DNA from: Synergistaceae bacterium UBA6101 | Lineage (GTDB): Bacteria > Synergistota > Synergistia > Synergistales > Synergistaceae | Length of the DNA stretch: 64,000 bases | Reading direction: 5' to 3' | Assembly (NCBI GenBank): GCA_002428495.1 | Contig: DIWR01000011.1 | Location: 24,435 to 88,434 of the forward strand | Part shown: positions 17,688 to 25,004 of the stretch, in pieces | Position numbering within the stretch: position 1 is the stretch's first letter | Layout: each line of letters starts with the position of its first letter | The notes under the pieces: generated by a model | Told to the model about the DNA's origin: nothing | The model's database searches: none | Seen by the model: the letters and a program-made list of their open reading frames with translations, nothing else | Made by a program: the position numbers and the translations under genes

Positions 17688-19001
17688 CTAAATTATTTCT
17701 CCTTCAAGGGACCAATGGCTGGCCCTTATTATCTTCACATCCATATATCTGCCCATGTACTCCGGTCCGCCTTTGACAATAACTACCTTGTCAGTTTTTG
17801 TCCTTCCCTGGAGCGAACCCTCTCCCCTGGGCGCAGGTCCGTCAAAAAGTATCTCAACTTTTCTGCCGACATATTCCTCATTGAGCTCACGTGCGAGCTG
17901 TGACTGAAGTGCGTTTATCTCGTTGAGCCTGGCTGCCTTTACTTTATTGTCTATCTGCCCTTCCATAATGGCAGCCTTAGTACCCTCTCTGGGCGAGTAG
18001 GCAGCTGTGTGTATTATATCGAACCTGAGTTCTTTCAGCAGGCCATAAGAATCCCTGAAGTCCTCTTCCGCCTCCTGAGGAAATCCGACTATCAGGTCTG
18101 TGGTCAGGCTGACATCGGGAAGGACGGAGCGTATCCTTTTTACCAGTTCAATGTACTGGCTCCTTGTATAACCCCTGTTCATCTCTTTCAGTATCCTGTC
18201 GCTTCCGGACTGCACAGGAAGGTTTATCGCCCGGCATATCGACGGGGTACCGGCCATTACTTCAAGAATATCCTCATCGAAATCCTTGGGATGGGAGGTC
18301 GCAAAACGGAGGCGCCGGATTCCTTCGATCATTGAGACGTCTTTAAGAAGGGAGGCAAAACCATATTCTCCCTTTTTATCTTTACCGTATGCATCGACAT
18401 TCTGTCCGAGCAGTGTTATTTCTGTGACGCCTGATGCCGCAAGCGTTTCTGCTTCTTTGATTATTTCGGTATGGCTTCTCGACTGGAGCCTTCCCCTTAC
18501 GTAAGGGACTATGCAGTAAGTGCAGAATCTGTCACAGCCGTAAGTTATCGTTACATACGCCTTGAATGGATTCGTGCGTTCTGTGGGCACCACTTCAAGG
18601 TCTTCAAGGGCTCTCGGGTCATCGTCCATAAAAAATCTCTGCGCACCGTCCGAAAATGAATCCTCTATTCCCTGGGGCACCAGGCCAAGATGCCTGGGTC
18701 CGGAGACAAGCCTTACACATCTGAATTTTTTTGATATCGTCAAGCCTATCCTCTGTGCCATGCATCCTACCAAAGCCACCGCAGGCGATCCCGTCTTCCT
18801 GTATCGGAGATCATAGCGCCCTATCTCACTGGCCACCTTCTGCTCCGCCTTATCCCTTATGCTGCAGGTGACCAGGATAACTGCATCAGCGTTCTCTTCC
18901 GGGACCTCTTTCCAACCCATGTGGATCATAGATGTCCTTATCCTGTCTCCGTCGTATGAGTTCATCTGACAACCGAATACTTTTATTGCAAAGCTTTTCA
19001 A
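17688..19001 (-). CDS. miaB: tRNA-2-methylthio-N6-isopentenyladenosine37 synthase
   Basis: This 437-aa radical-SAM methylthiotransferase has an N-terminal UPF0004 domain with cluster ligands C11, C46 and C80. The radical-SAM motif CxxxCxxC is at C156, C160 and C163, and a TRAM domain lies at the C-terminus. It adds the methylthio group at A37 of tRNAs reading UNN codons. The start is a TTG 8 bp after AAGGGG. It is the first gene of the minus-strand run, 15 bp before comEA. The MiaB subgroup is favoured over MtaB/RimO by overall signature. Confidence 0.92.
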   Translation of the reverse strand: MKSFAIKVFGCQMNSYDGDRIRTSMIHMGWKEVPEENADAVILVTCSIRDKAEQKVASEIGRYDLRYRKTGSPAVALVGCMAQRIGLTISKKFRCVRLVSGPRHLGLVPQGIEDSFSDGAQRFFMDDDPRALEDLEVVPTERTNPFKAYVTITYGCDRFCTYCIVPYVRGRLQSRSHTEIIKEAETLAASGVTEITLLGQNVDAYGKDKKGEYGFASLLKDVSMIEGIRRLRFATSHPKDFDEDILEVMAGTPSICRAINLPVQSGSDRILKEMNRGYTRSQYIELVKRIRSVLPDVSLTTDLIVGFPQEAEEDFRDSYGLLKELRFDIIHTAAYSPREGTKAAIMEGQIDNKVKAARLNEINALQSQLARELNEEYVGRKVEILFDGPAPRGEGSLQGRTKTDKVVIVKGGPEYMGRYMDVKIIRASHWSLEGEII

Positions 19002-19107
19002 ACTTTTATCCCCTTTATCCCTCTTTGTTTACCCTAGGCATTATATGCCTTGACGAAGAAACTTTCCACTTTGCGTTGTATAATATATCGGTATCGGAGG
19101 TGCGCTG

Positions 19108-19581
19108 ATGAAAAAAACTATTATCTTCTCTCTTGCACTGCTTGTGCTTTTTTTAAATATTTCCCTCTCTTCGGCACAGATGACGGATGCCCTTCCCGAG
19201 ATACCGGGATGGATCAACGGCGAGCTGAGAAAGACGGAATTTGACACTGTTTCAGGCAAAAGGGGCTTCTGGCTCGAAAGGGATTACCGGAACAACGCAG
19301 GTGTGCCTTTTCATGCGGTTTGGATGGAGGGCTCGGGAGACAAGGGTTGGGCTCCTCCGGAAAAAGAGATATCGGCCGATGACGGGCCGCTTGGTACAGG
19401 AGCTTCATACAAGACTCTTTCTGTCAAAGGAGAGAAAGCGATACTTGAACATCATCCGGTCACCGGCTACAGCCTTTCTGTAAAAGTAGGCAAAAAGGGA
19501 ACTCTCACTCTGGAGTCAATAATTGCTAACGAGGAAGAAATGTCTGCAGCAGCAGAAGTCCTGGTCGGCAGGATCAAATGA
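19108..19581 (+). CDS. Secreted protein of unknown function
   Basis: This 157-aa protein has a clear signal peptide (MKKTIIFSLALLVLFLNISLSSA, cleavage near residue 24). The mature part of about 133 residues is soluble and acidic-basic mixed, with no motif I recognise. It is presumably periplasmic. A GGAGG-type site precedes the ATG and a TATAAT hexamer at 19079-19084 may be its -10. It lies 23 bp before the CDGSH gene on the same strand and is probably co-transcribed with it. Confidence 0.6.
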   Translation: MKKTIIFSLALLVLFLNISLSSAQMTDALPEIPGWINGELRKTEFDTVSGKRGFWLERDYRNNAGVPFHAVWMEGSGDKGWAPPEKEISADDGPLGTGASYKTLSVKGEKAILEHHPVTGYSLSVKVGKKGTLTLESIIANEEEMSAAAEVLVGRIK

Positions 19582-19604
19582 TATCTCACTAAAGGAGGAT
19601 CCGC

Positions 19605-20309
19605 ATGACTGAAAAAAAGATAAAGATATTAAAGAACGGACCATACCTTGTATCCGGTGACGTTGACCTCTCAGAAAAGATCATCCTGCCTGAGAATGAT
19701 GATGCAAAGGATGCCAAATATGTGTGGGAGGATGGTGGCAGTATCAAACATGATAAAACCTATGCGCTCTGCCGTTGCGGGGCCTCAAAAAACCATCCCT
19801 TCTGCGACGGGAGCCACGAGGATATCAACTTTGACGGGACTGAGACTGCCTGCAGGGAACTTTACAGCGATCGCGCGGAGCACATAAAGGGCAATAATGT
19901 AGATCTGCTGGACGACGGCAGGTGTGCCGGCGCGAGATTCTGCTACAGGAAAACCGGAGATGCATGGTACCTCGCAACATGTGAGGACAACTCAGAGAAA
20001 ACCATATGCGAAGCAGTCAGATCAGCTTCAGAATGCCCGGCAGGCAGGCTCACAGCAATAGCAAAAGATGGTTCCTTCATAGAACCCGAACTTGACCAGG
20101 CAATTGAAATAATTCAGGATCCGGAAAATGACGTAAGCGGCGGGATATATGTCAAAGGCGGAATCCCCATCGTATCTGCCGACGGATCTGAATATGAGAC
20201 AAGAAATAGGATCGTCTTATGCCGATGCGGGAAATCAAAGAACAAACCATTTTGCGACGGGGCCCACGTAGAGGCAAATTTCAAAGACAAGGGCAGTATT
20301 GAGGGCTGA
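19605..20309 (+). CDS. Double CDGSH iron-sulfur protein with central Fer4_19-like segment
   Basis: This 234-aa protein has two CDGSH (mitoNEET-type) [2Fe-2S] motifs: C56-x-C58 ... C67-DGS-H71 and C206-x-C208 ... C217-DGA-H221. Each gives the family's 3Cys-1His ligand set. Between them, segment 85-150 contains further Cys (CAGARFC, CEDN, CEA, CPAG) resembling the divergent mono-cluster ferredoxin domain often fused to CDGSH. It is likely a cytosolic redox or cluster-transfer protein. The ribosome site is GGAGG. Confidence 0.85.
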   Translation: MTEKKIKILKNGPYLVSGDVDLSEKIILPENDDAKDAKYVWEDGGSIKHDKTYALCRCGASKNHPFCDGSHEDINFDGTETACRELYSDRAEHIKGNNVDLLDDGRCAGARFCYRKTGDAWYLATCEDNSEKTICEAVRSASECPAGRLTAIAKDGSFIEPELDQAIEIIQDPENDVSGGIYVKGGIPIVSADGSEYETRNRIVLCRCGKSKNKPFCDGAHVEANFKDKGSIEG

Positions 20310-20344
20310 AACAACAAATAAAACACAAAAATTTGTAATTATTT

Positions 20345-20396
20345 AAGAGCGTACCTCTGATCGTTAATGCAACTGAACACTCAGAGGAACGCTCTT
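20345..20396. terminator. Terminator shared by the CDGSH gene and metA
   Basis: Long imperfect hairpin: AAGAGCGT.CCTCTGA pairs with TCAGAGG.ACGCTCTT across a 20-nt loop. On plus it is followed by a U-rich run. It sits between the two convergent genes. Confidence 0.75.
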
Positions 20397-20422
20397 CTTT
20401 TTTGTTGCCACCGGACCGGACA

Positions 20423-21370
20423 CTATTGATCCAACCAGTCGTTTTCCCTTTCCGTACCAATTGCGTCAAGCTCGTATGGCGTGGTCTGATAGACAAAATA
20501 GTTGAGCCAGTTCATAAAGAGCAGGTTGGCACTGCTCCTCCACGTCACTATTGGTCTGCGGCTGTCATCATTATCAGGATAGTAGTTCTTCGGGACCTCG
20601 ATAGGCAGACCTGCATTCTTGTCCCTCAGATATTCTTTTTCAAGCGTTCCCGCATCATATTCTGAGTGTCCTGTTATGAATATCTGTTTACCCTGTTCTG
20701 TCTTTATAACGTATACTCCAGCTTCTTCCGAAGATGCCAGTATCTGCAGTTCAGGCACCGCTTCGATATCCTCTCTGTGAATAGTTGTGTGGCGGGAATG
20801 GGGTGCCATAAATACATCATCGAACCCCCTGAAAAGCATCGAATTCTTGTACTCCACCTCGTGAGGGAATACACCAAAAAGCTTTTCGGCCATGGGATAC
20901 TTTTTTATTCCGTAATGGTAGTGGAGCGCAGCCTGAGCTCCCCAGCATATGTGGAGGGCGCTGTAGACATGCGTCTTGCTCCATTCCATTATCCTGCACA
21001 GTTCGTCCCAATATTCCACATCCTCAAATTCCATAAGTTCGACAGGCGCTCCTGTTATGATAAGTCCGTCAAACTTCCTCTCTCTTACATCTTCAAACGT
21101 TTGGTAAAAAGAGAGCAGATGTTCACGGCTTGTGTTCCTTGCTTCGTATGTTGCAGTTTGTAGAAGCGTAAGTTCGACCTGAAGAGGCGAATTGCTCAGC
21201 AGGCGCGCGAACTGAGTCTCAGTTTCGATCTTTGTCGGCATCAGGTTCAGCAGTGCGACCCGGAGCGGTCGTATATCCTGCTTTGCTGCGCGCACTTCAT
21301 GCATAACGAAAATATTTTCATTCAAAAGCGTCTGTGTTGCCGGAAGGCTGTCCGGTATTTTGATAGGCAT
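20423..21370 (-). CDS. metA: Homoserine O-acetyltransferase (MetA family)
   Basis: This 315-aa protein has class I glutamine-amidotransferase-like architecture, with nucleophile Cys142 (HICWGAQ), His235 and Glu237 (TGHSEYD). Residue 111 is Glu (GAPVELMEF). In characterised MetA enzymes Glu at this position selects acetyl-CoA, and Gly as in E. coli selects succinyl-CoA, so O-acetylhomoserine is the likely product. It is the first committed step of methionine synthesis in the cytosol. A G-rich ribosome site precedes the ATG. The upstream leader (21399-21618) looks like a complete transcription attenuator, so expression probably depends on methionyl-tRNA supply. Confidence 0.92.
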   Translation of the reverse strand: MPIKIPDSLPATQTLLNENIFVMHEVRAAKQDIRPLRVALLNLMPTKIETETQFARLLSNSPLQVELTLLQTATYEARNTSREHLLSFYQTFEDVRERKFDGLIITGAPVELMEFEDVEYWDELCRIMEWSKTHVYSALHICWGAQAALHYHYGIKKYPMAEKLFGVFPHEVEYKNSMLFRGFDDVFMAPHSRHTTIHREDIEAVPELQILASSEEAGVYVIKTEQGKQIFITGHSEYDAGTLEKEYLRDKNAGLPIEVPKNYYPDNDDSRRPIVTWRSSANLLFMNWLNYFVYQTTPYELDAIGTERENDWLDQ

Positions 21371-21398
21371 CTATATGCCCCCCTCTCTTTATTGTACT

Positions 21399-21445
21399 AA
21401 AAAAAAAAGCAGCCCATTTCGAAAAATGGACTGCCTTAGTAGTTT
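21399..21445 (-). terminator. metA attenuator terminator with overlapping antiterminator arm
   Basis: Minus-strand hairpin: 11-bp stem (21424-21434 with 21409-21419, one G-U), 4-nt loop, then ten U (21399-21408), ending about 30 bp before metA. The ascending arm and bases before it (21428-21445) can alternatively pair, 15 of 18 positions, with 21490-21507 inside the leader ORF. The two structures are mutually exclusive, as in amino-acid attenuators. Confidence 0.75.
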
Positions 21446-21466
21446 TTTTTCGGATATCGCGACGCA

Positions 21467-21559
21467 TCAGGGCCGCGAACTGCCGTTATAAACTCCAAAG
21501 GCACTCCCGCGCATCATCATGCAGCACATTAGCATCATCGTATAACTGTTCTTTGACAT
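21467..21559 (-). CDS. Methionine-rich leader peptide of metA
   Basis: This 30-codon ORF begins with ATG at 21559 and has AAAGGAGG 7 bp upstream. The peptide is MSKNSYTMMLMCCMMMRG followed by SAFGVYNGSSRP. It contains seven Met codons, six of them within codons 8-16, plus two Cys codons. It ends with TGA just before the antiterminator/terminator of metA. I infer a control peptide: stalling at Met codons would leave the 21490-21507 arm free to form the antiterminator. A ribosome reaching the stop would cover it and let the terminator form. It is too short to be a plausible enzyme. Confidence 0.75.
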   Translation of the reverse strand: MSKNSYTMMLMCCMMMRGSAFGVYNGSSRP

Positions 21560-21589
21560 AGCGCTTCCTCCTTTGGTCAGTTTCCGGAA

Positions 21590-21618
21590 ATTTTAATGAC
21601 TATTGATATAAATGTCAA
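21590..21618 (-). promoter_or_regulatory. Promoter of the metA leader
   Basis: Consensus TTGACA (21613-21618), 17-bp spacer and TAAAAT (21590-21595) on the minus strand. A start near 21583 would give a 5' UTR of about 24 nt before the leader peptide ATG. Confidence 0.8.
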
Positions 21619-21655
21619 TAAGCCTAAGTTCTGCGTATTTTTTTATTCCTATCTG

Positions 21656-21922
21656 CTACTCGTAATGGAGCCACATGCTGACAATTTTTATTGTCTCTTC
21701 TTTTTCATACACCTGATATACAACTCTGTGCTGACGATTTATGCGTCTGGAATAAAATCCTTCAAGGTCCCCGCAAAGCTTTTCATAAGGCGGATATGGA
21801 GCAAAAGGATTTCCTCTTAAGACAAAGAGGATAGAAACGATTTTCTCTCTGTATCCAGCAAGATATGCTCTTTCTCTGTCTTTGACCGCCTGCCTGGTAT
21901 ATACTACCTTCCAATCAGTCAT
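21656..21922 (-). CDS. yoeB: YoeB/Txe-family mRNA interferase toxin
   Basis: This 88-aa RelE-superfamily toxin has the YoeB C-terminal pattern: FYSRRINRQHRVVYQV and a terminal HYE, with the Arg/His/Tyr residues used for ribosome-dependent mRNA cleavage. The start overlaps the antitoxin stop region by 8 bp, the usual antitoxin-first arrangement. It is cytosolic. It lies on the host side of the prophage attachment site, 38 bp upstream of the metA promoter. Confidence 0.88.
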   Translation of the reverse strand: MTDWKVVYTRQAVKDRERAYLAGYREKIVSILFVLRGNPFAPYPPYEKLCGDLEGFYSRRINRQHRVVYQVYEKEETIKIVSMWLHYE

Positions 21923-22154
21923 CGCTAAGCTCTACACATTCACCCAACGGTATTGCCCCACCCGCTAAAATCTTCTCCCTCATTCCAGGAATGGAAGATA
22001 TATAGAGCGTTTCAGATATGGATCTATAATCCTCTTCAGAAAGCACAACGACATTCCCCCTCTTGGTTGTTATGTAGACTGGTTCCTGTGAAGTGAGCAC
22101 CTCGTCTATCAATCCAAACAGGTTATTTCTCGCAGTAGTAGCGTTTATTATCAT
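21915..22154 (-). CDS. yefM: YefM/Phd-family antitoxin
   Basis: A 79-aa antitoxin. The N-terminal half (MIINATTARNNLFGLIDEV ... GNVVVLSEEDYRSI) is the Phd/YefM DNA-binding and dimerisation fold; the C-terminal tail binds YoeB. The ATG at 22154 is preferred because GGAGG lies 8 bp upstream. The longer GTG start at 22163 would abut the ribosome site. It represses its own promoter by family precedent. Confidence 0.88.
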   Translation of the reverse strand: MIINATTARNNLFGLIDEVLTSQEPVYITTKRGNVVVLSEEDYRSISETLYISSIPGMREKILAGGAIPLGECVELSDD

Positions 22155-22167
22155 GTAAAACACCTCC

Positions 22168-22208
22168 TGACATGTACATAATATAGAACACTATAACGCA
22201 CATGTCAA
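22168..22208 (-). promoter_or_regulatory. yefM-yoeB promoter with palindromic operator
   Basis: TTGACA (22203-22208), 17 bp and TATATT (22180-22185) on minus. The promoter is bracketed by an 8-bp inverted repeat, TGACATGT (22168-22175) and ACATGTCA (22200-22207). A TGTACA core, the known YefM recognition hexamer, lies in the first arm region. This fits autoregulation. Confidence 0.75.
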
Positions 22209-22607
22209 ACTTTTGTTATTATTATTCAGCTTAAAGAAACTCACTTACATTTGCTTTACGCATAATCAAAAGTTTATTTGTCATTATAATGTTAAAAGAA
22301 TACAAATGCTCGTTAAACAGGAACAGACAGACATCCCCCTCTTCGATACAACGACTCTGCTTGCGGAAGCAGCAGTGAAAGAAGCTTTTAACGGAAAATC
22401 TTAATTTTTGTTTTCGCGATTCAAAGAGTTAACAAAGCTCCCTGATCCTGCAATAGATATTTGCAGCTTCAGGGGGCATTTTATTGTCAGAAAGTGCAAT
22501 AAAATTAAACAAATTGACAATATTGTGATATTATTGCTGGAGATTCAACAATGGTTAGTTAACGTCACAACAAAAACATTGCCATCAAGCTTACAATAAA
22601 GTGAGAT
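22209..22607. other. Host intergenic stretch before the prophage
   Basis: No gene I can support lies here. It holds a strong inverted repeat at 22437-22477 (CTCCCTGA/TTCAGGGGG flanking TGCAA/TTTGCAG), likely a bidirectional terminator. A 32-codon plus-strand ORF starts at 22306 (MLVKQEQTDIPLFDTTTLLA), could be a remnant, and has no ribosome site. Confidence 0.5.
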
Positions 22608-22694
22608 TCTTAGCCATCTTTATCTATCTTTCCCTAAAAAAAATAGACCCTTCAAGAGGGTCTATTAAGATAGTTGGTGGAGACGCGGAGATTC
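22608..22694. repeat. attL: direct repeat containing a displaced tmRNA 3' end
   Basis: Identical over 77 bp (22618-22694) to attR at 62940-63016, and over 87 bp with one mismatch. It contains the terminator hairpin (about 22640-22664) and the last 20 nt of tmRNA including CCA (22675-22694). This copy is the host's original 3' end, displaced by integration. Confidence 0.93.
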
Positions 22695-22749
22695 TGAAGT
22701 TTTGTTTTGAGTTCAGTTATACCAATTATTTACAAAGTTTTTTTGTCCT

Positions 22750-22773
22750 GCTATAGTGCCATTTATAGAACAC
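22750..22773. other. Candidate integrase arm-type site, left
   Basis: GCTATAGTG..-TTTATAGAACAC occurs here and, with two mismatches over 24 bp and in the same orientation, at 62829-62852 near attR. Paired copies 56-90 bp inside each att core are the expected position for arm-binding sites. Confidence 0.55.
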
Positions 22774-23232
22774 TTACCACAATTTCCAGACTATCCCGAA
22801 ACCAACAGCGAGCTGAAAATCTCCTGCGCTTGTGTACGAAGGACCAGCGAAAAATCCAAACCCCGGAAGCGTAGACCTCCACAACTCCTTTTTCCATGCA
22901 GCTTCACGCGCCTCGGTACCCTTCTCAATTTGCTCTAAACGCAGCATAACCGTATCTGGATACTCAATAGACGCAGCGTTCTGCTCCCAATACATATCCC
23001 GCCAGTGATCGCGATCCAGCCGGTAGGTCCGCAGCGCCTGAAAAATCAACCGTCCGGAATATTCGTTCGTCCAATATCCATTTTCCGGCGCCATTTGCCC
23101 CTCATTAATCGGAAGAAAGACTATTTGTTCCGGATCCGGCGAGCTCTGCTGCGAAAATCCGCAGCTCGGAGACCACGCCATCAGCAATAGCGTCAGGAGC
23201 CATAACAGCGGCATCTTTTGCAGTTTGGACAT
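22774..23232 (-). CDS. Exported phage protein, possible outer-membrane spanin partner
   Basis: A 152-aa protein with a hydrophobic signal (MPLLWLLTLLLMAWSPS) followed by Cys-Gly, which could be a weak lipobox. The mature part is soluble and ends in a Gly/aromatic strand (FGIVWKLW). Its first 128 bp overlap the end of the upstream membrane-anchored gene in another frame, the nested layout of Rz/Rz1 spanins. It is last in the lysis cassette. It is larger than typical Rz1 and not proline-rich, so the assignment rests on position and topology. Confidence 0.4.
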   Translation of the reverse strand: MSKLQKMPLLWLLTLLLMAWSPSCGFSQQSSPDPEQIVFLPINEGQMAPENGYWTNEYSGRLIFQALRTYRLDRDHWRDMYWEQNAASIEYPDTVMLRLEQIEKGTEAREAAWKKELWRSTLPGFGFFAGPSYTSAGDFQLAVGFGIVWKLW

Positions 23233-23455
23233 AGATATTCACCGACCCCTCTTTTGCTGCCTCTCCGTGCGTCCTGACAGCAGTTTTATAATCCGACACC
23301 TCATCTTTTGCGGCATTTATTGCCACCTGTGGATCCGGCAGCGGACCCACGTCGCTATATATAAAATTCCAAACATACCAGGCACTGATCGCTATAATTA
23401 CTGCAGCGATAACATATAAATATTTACTCAGATTCTTCGTCTCGCCGTTCTCCAT
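23105..23455 (-). CDS. Membrane-anchored lysis protein, possible i-spanin (Rz-like)
   Basis: The ATG at 23455, behind GGGGGGAG, gives 116 aa. There is one N-terminal membrane helix (YLYVIAAVIIAISAWYVWNF) and then a periplasmic Ala-rich segment (AINAAKDEVSDYKTAVRTHGE). Single N-terminal anchor plus charged helical ectodomain is the i-spanin topology. It overlaps the preceding holin-like gene by 32 bp and the following exported protein by 128 bp. Confidence 0.45.
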   Translation of the reverse strand: MENGETKNLSKYLYVIAAVIIAISAWYVWNFIYSDVGPLPDPQVAINAAKDEVSDYKTAVRTHGEAAKEGSVNIYVQTAKDAAVMAPDAIADGVVSELRIFAAELAGSGTNSLSSD

Positions 23456-23711
23456 GCCGCTCCCCCCGTCCGCTCCATTTTTTGAATGCATAGCTTGCCC
23501 AGATTCCTCCGCACACTCCGGCCAGCGCATCAAAATGCTCATACGGCAGCGCAAAAAACTGCTCCGCCACCCAGGATACAAGTACGACGATTGTAACAAC
23601 GACAGCTGCGATCCGCGGCAGGCTCATCGCCTTGAATTCCAGATCGTCATAGACGACGAGAGCCAGGTCCTTAAGAGGTTTTGCCAGTATCCTTTTTAGC
23701 TTCATCAGCAT
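23424..23711 (-). CDS. Small phage membrane protein, holin-like
   Basis: About 95 aa from the ATG at 23711, which has a GAGAGG site; a start six codons earlier is possible. One to two membrane segments (IAAVVVTIVVLVSWVAEQFF and LAGVCGGIWASYAF) are followed by a highly charged C-terminal tail (KKWSGRGERHGERRDEE), typical of holins or antiholins. It overlaps the larger holin gene just upstream. Confidence 0.5.
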   Translation of the reverse strand: MLMKLKRILAKPLKDLALVVYDDLEFKAMSLPRIAAVVVTIVVLVSWVAEQFFALPYEHFDALAGVCGGIWASYAFKKWSGRGERHGERRDEESE

Positions 23712-24042
23712 TTCGCCTCTCAACCCCATATTTGCCGTAGAGGATCCTGTCGATCACACCGTCGACCCACACTCCGCCACGCCGAACCGATATCGCGACT
23801 AATGCTATCGTCCCGCATGGCCCTAGCTTCAGCTCTATTGCGACCGCCGATATAACGCCGGCCAAAAATAGATCTCCCATGACGCCTATTGCGAGCTTCT
23901 GCGCCGAAAATCTATCCTTCAAAAAATGAAACTGAAAAAAGTCCAGGAGAGAAGCGATAAGTCCGGTAAGCAGCCCGGGCAACAGGAGAAAAAATATCGC
24001 ACGCATTCCAGTCCAGAAATCATTGAAATCCTGCTGGTTCAT
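23671..24042 (-). CDS. Putative phage holin
   Basis: A 123-aa protein with an N-terminal hydrophobic helix pair (IFFLLLPGLLTGLIASLLDF), a second hydrophobic block (IGVMGDLFLAGVISAVAIEL) and a third (TIALVAISV), ending in a charged Lys/Asp tail. Size, topology and place between endolysin-type genes and spanins indicate a class I holin that opens the inner membrane at lysis. Family membership cannot be fixed by eye. Confidence 0.55.
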   Translation of the reverse strand: MNQQDFNDFWTGMRAIFFLLLPGLLTGLIASLLDFFQFHFLKDRFSAQKLAIGVMGDLFLAGVISAVAIELKLGPCGTIALVAISVRRGGVWVDGVIDRILYGKYGVERRNADEAKKDTGKTS

Positions 24043-24046
24043 GCGC

Positions 24047-24406
24047 CTATCCTCTCCACCGTGCCTTATGTCCTCTTACATCAACATGCACAAAAGTGTC
24101 ATATACGCCTATCCCTCCATATCTGAATACCTTGATCTGCTCTGCCGCCCTTGCCAGCTCTTTTGAAGTCAGACCGTCAACACGGATATCCGCAGCATAA
24201 CCTTTTATATGGTATGAATTTCTGGTCCCGCCCACAGCGGCATTATGTTCCGGACAGCGGGTCCCGGAGTTGACGATTATAGGCATGCCCAAATAGTCTC
24301 TCAGTTCCTGAAGCCCTTTAATAAGAGCCGGAGTGATATTGAATTTCTTACATCCACACTTGCATTGAAATTCAGATCTGGAAAAATTAGCGCTGAGATC
24401 CCCCAT
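24047..24406 (-). CDS. M15-type D-Ala-D-Ala peptidase (endolysin)
   Basis: A 119-aa zinc peptidase of the Peptidase_M15_3 type. The HxxGxAxD motif is HIKGYAAD (His66, Asp73) and the second zinc His is in VHVD (His107). N-terminal CKCGCKK is also typical of this subgroup. It cleaves cell-wall peptide cross-links during lysis. It lies 5 bp after the transglycosylase gene and 4 bp before the holin. Confidence 0.88.
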   Translation of the reverse strand: MGDLSANFSRSEFQCKCGCKKFNITPALIKGLQELRDYLGMPIIVNSGTRCPEHNAAVGGTRNSYHIKGYAADIRVDGLTSKELARAAEQIKVFRYGGIGVYDTFVHVDVRGHKARWRG

Positions 24407-24411
24407 TCATA

Positions 24412-24933
24412 TCACTCCCGATCCTCTAAGATTTTTTTGAACTGCAGATAAAGATCCTGGGCATTTCTCCCATATGCCTCTGCCATAGGCCCTTGACCGT
24501 TATAATCCCGCGCAGCCAGCCTTATGTCCCCGTCGTGCTTTTTAAGCAGAGTCGCCAGATGCGATACCCCATAACGGATGTTCTGATCCGGACTGTAAAG
24601 CGCATCGATGACTCCTGGTCCCTTGTGCCTGGCGGACAAATAGCCCCAGGCCGTTGTCACAAGCAACTGCATAAGACCATAGCTGCTCATAACTTCAAGC
24701 GCATTGAGCCCCGTGGCTCTTACTATCATCTGTATCTTGTCAGTTCTGCCATCCCGTATTGCCCTGTTAAGGGCTTCCGGCTCCGCCCTTCTTGCAGTGG
24801 GATTCCCTGCGCTCTCCATTTGTATAATTGCCAGGATCAGCGCCACCGGCACCGGAGTGATCCCCTGGCGTGACCATTTTTCTGCCAGCTGTTGCCATTT
24901 CAAAACTTCAAGGTTCGGTTTAATCCTCGCCAC
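24412..24933 (-). CDS. Lytic transglycosylase (SLT-like)
   Basis: About 173 aa from the GTG at 24933, which has GGGGG 8 bp upstream. The longer ATG start at 24966 would lie inside the terminator hairpin of the preceding gene. The catalytic Glu is in IIQMESAGNP (about residue 40); SSYGLMQLL and DYNGQGP complete the SLT/goose-lysozyme pattern. It cleaves glycan strands. It may be an endolysin component or a virion-associated murein hydrolase; position in the lysis cassette favours lysis. Confidence 0.82.
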   Translation of the reverse strand: MARIKPNLEVLKWQQLAEKWSRQGITPVPVALILAIIQMESAGNPTARRAEPEALNRAIRDGRTDKIQMIVRATGLNALEVMSSYGLMQLLVTTAWGYLSARHKGPGVIDALYSPDQNIRYGVSHLATLLKKHDGDIRLAARDYNGQGPMAEAYGRNAQDLYLQFKKILEDRE

Positions 24934-24950
24934 CTTTACACCCCCATTAA

Positions 24951-24982
24951 AAAAAGAGGCCCACAAGGACCTCCTTTCTGCT
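24951..24982 (-). terminator. Terminator before the lysis genes
   Basis: On minus GAGGTCC-TTGT-GGGCCTC is followed by seven U. It lies between the 255-aa structural gene and the transglycosylase. Confidence 0.7.
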
Positions 24983-25004
24983 CTTCTTATAGGTCAAGCT
25001 TTTT

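Noticed and set aside
21371..21600. SAM riboswitch or Met T-box before metA
   Set aside because: No SAM-I/II core and no T-box sequence; the region is filled by leader ORF and attenuator hairpins.
22214..22404. 63-codon plus-strand ORF
   Set aside because: No ribosome site and AT-rich low-quality N-terminus; at most its last 32 codons might be a gene remnant.
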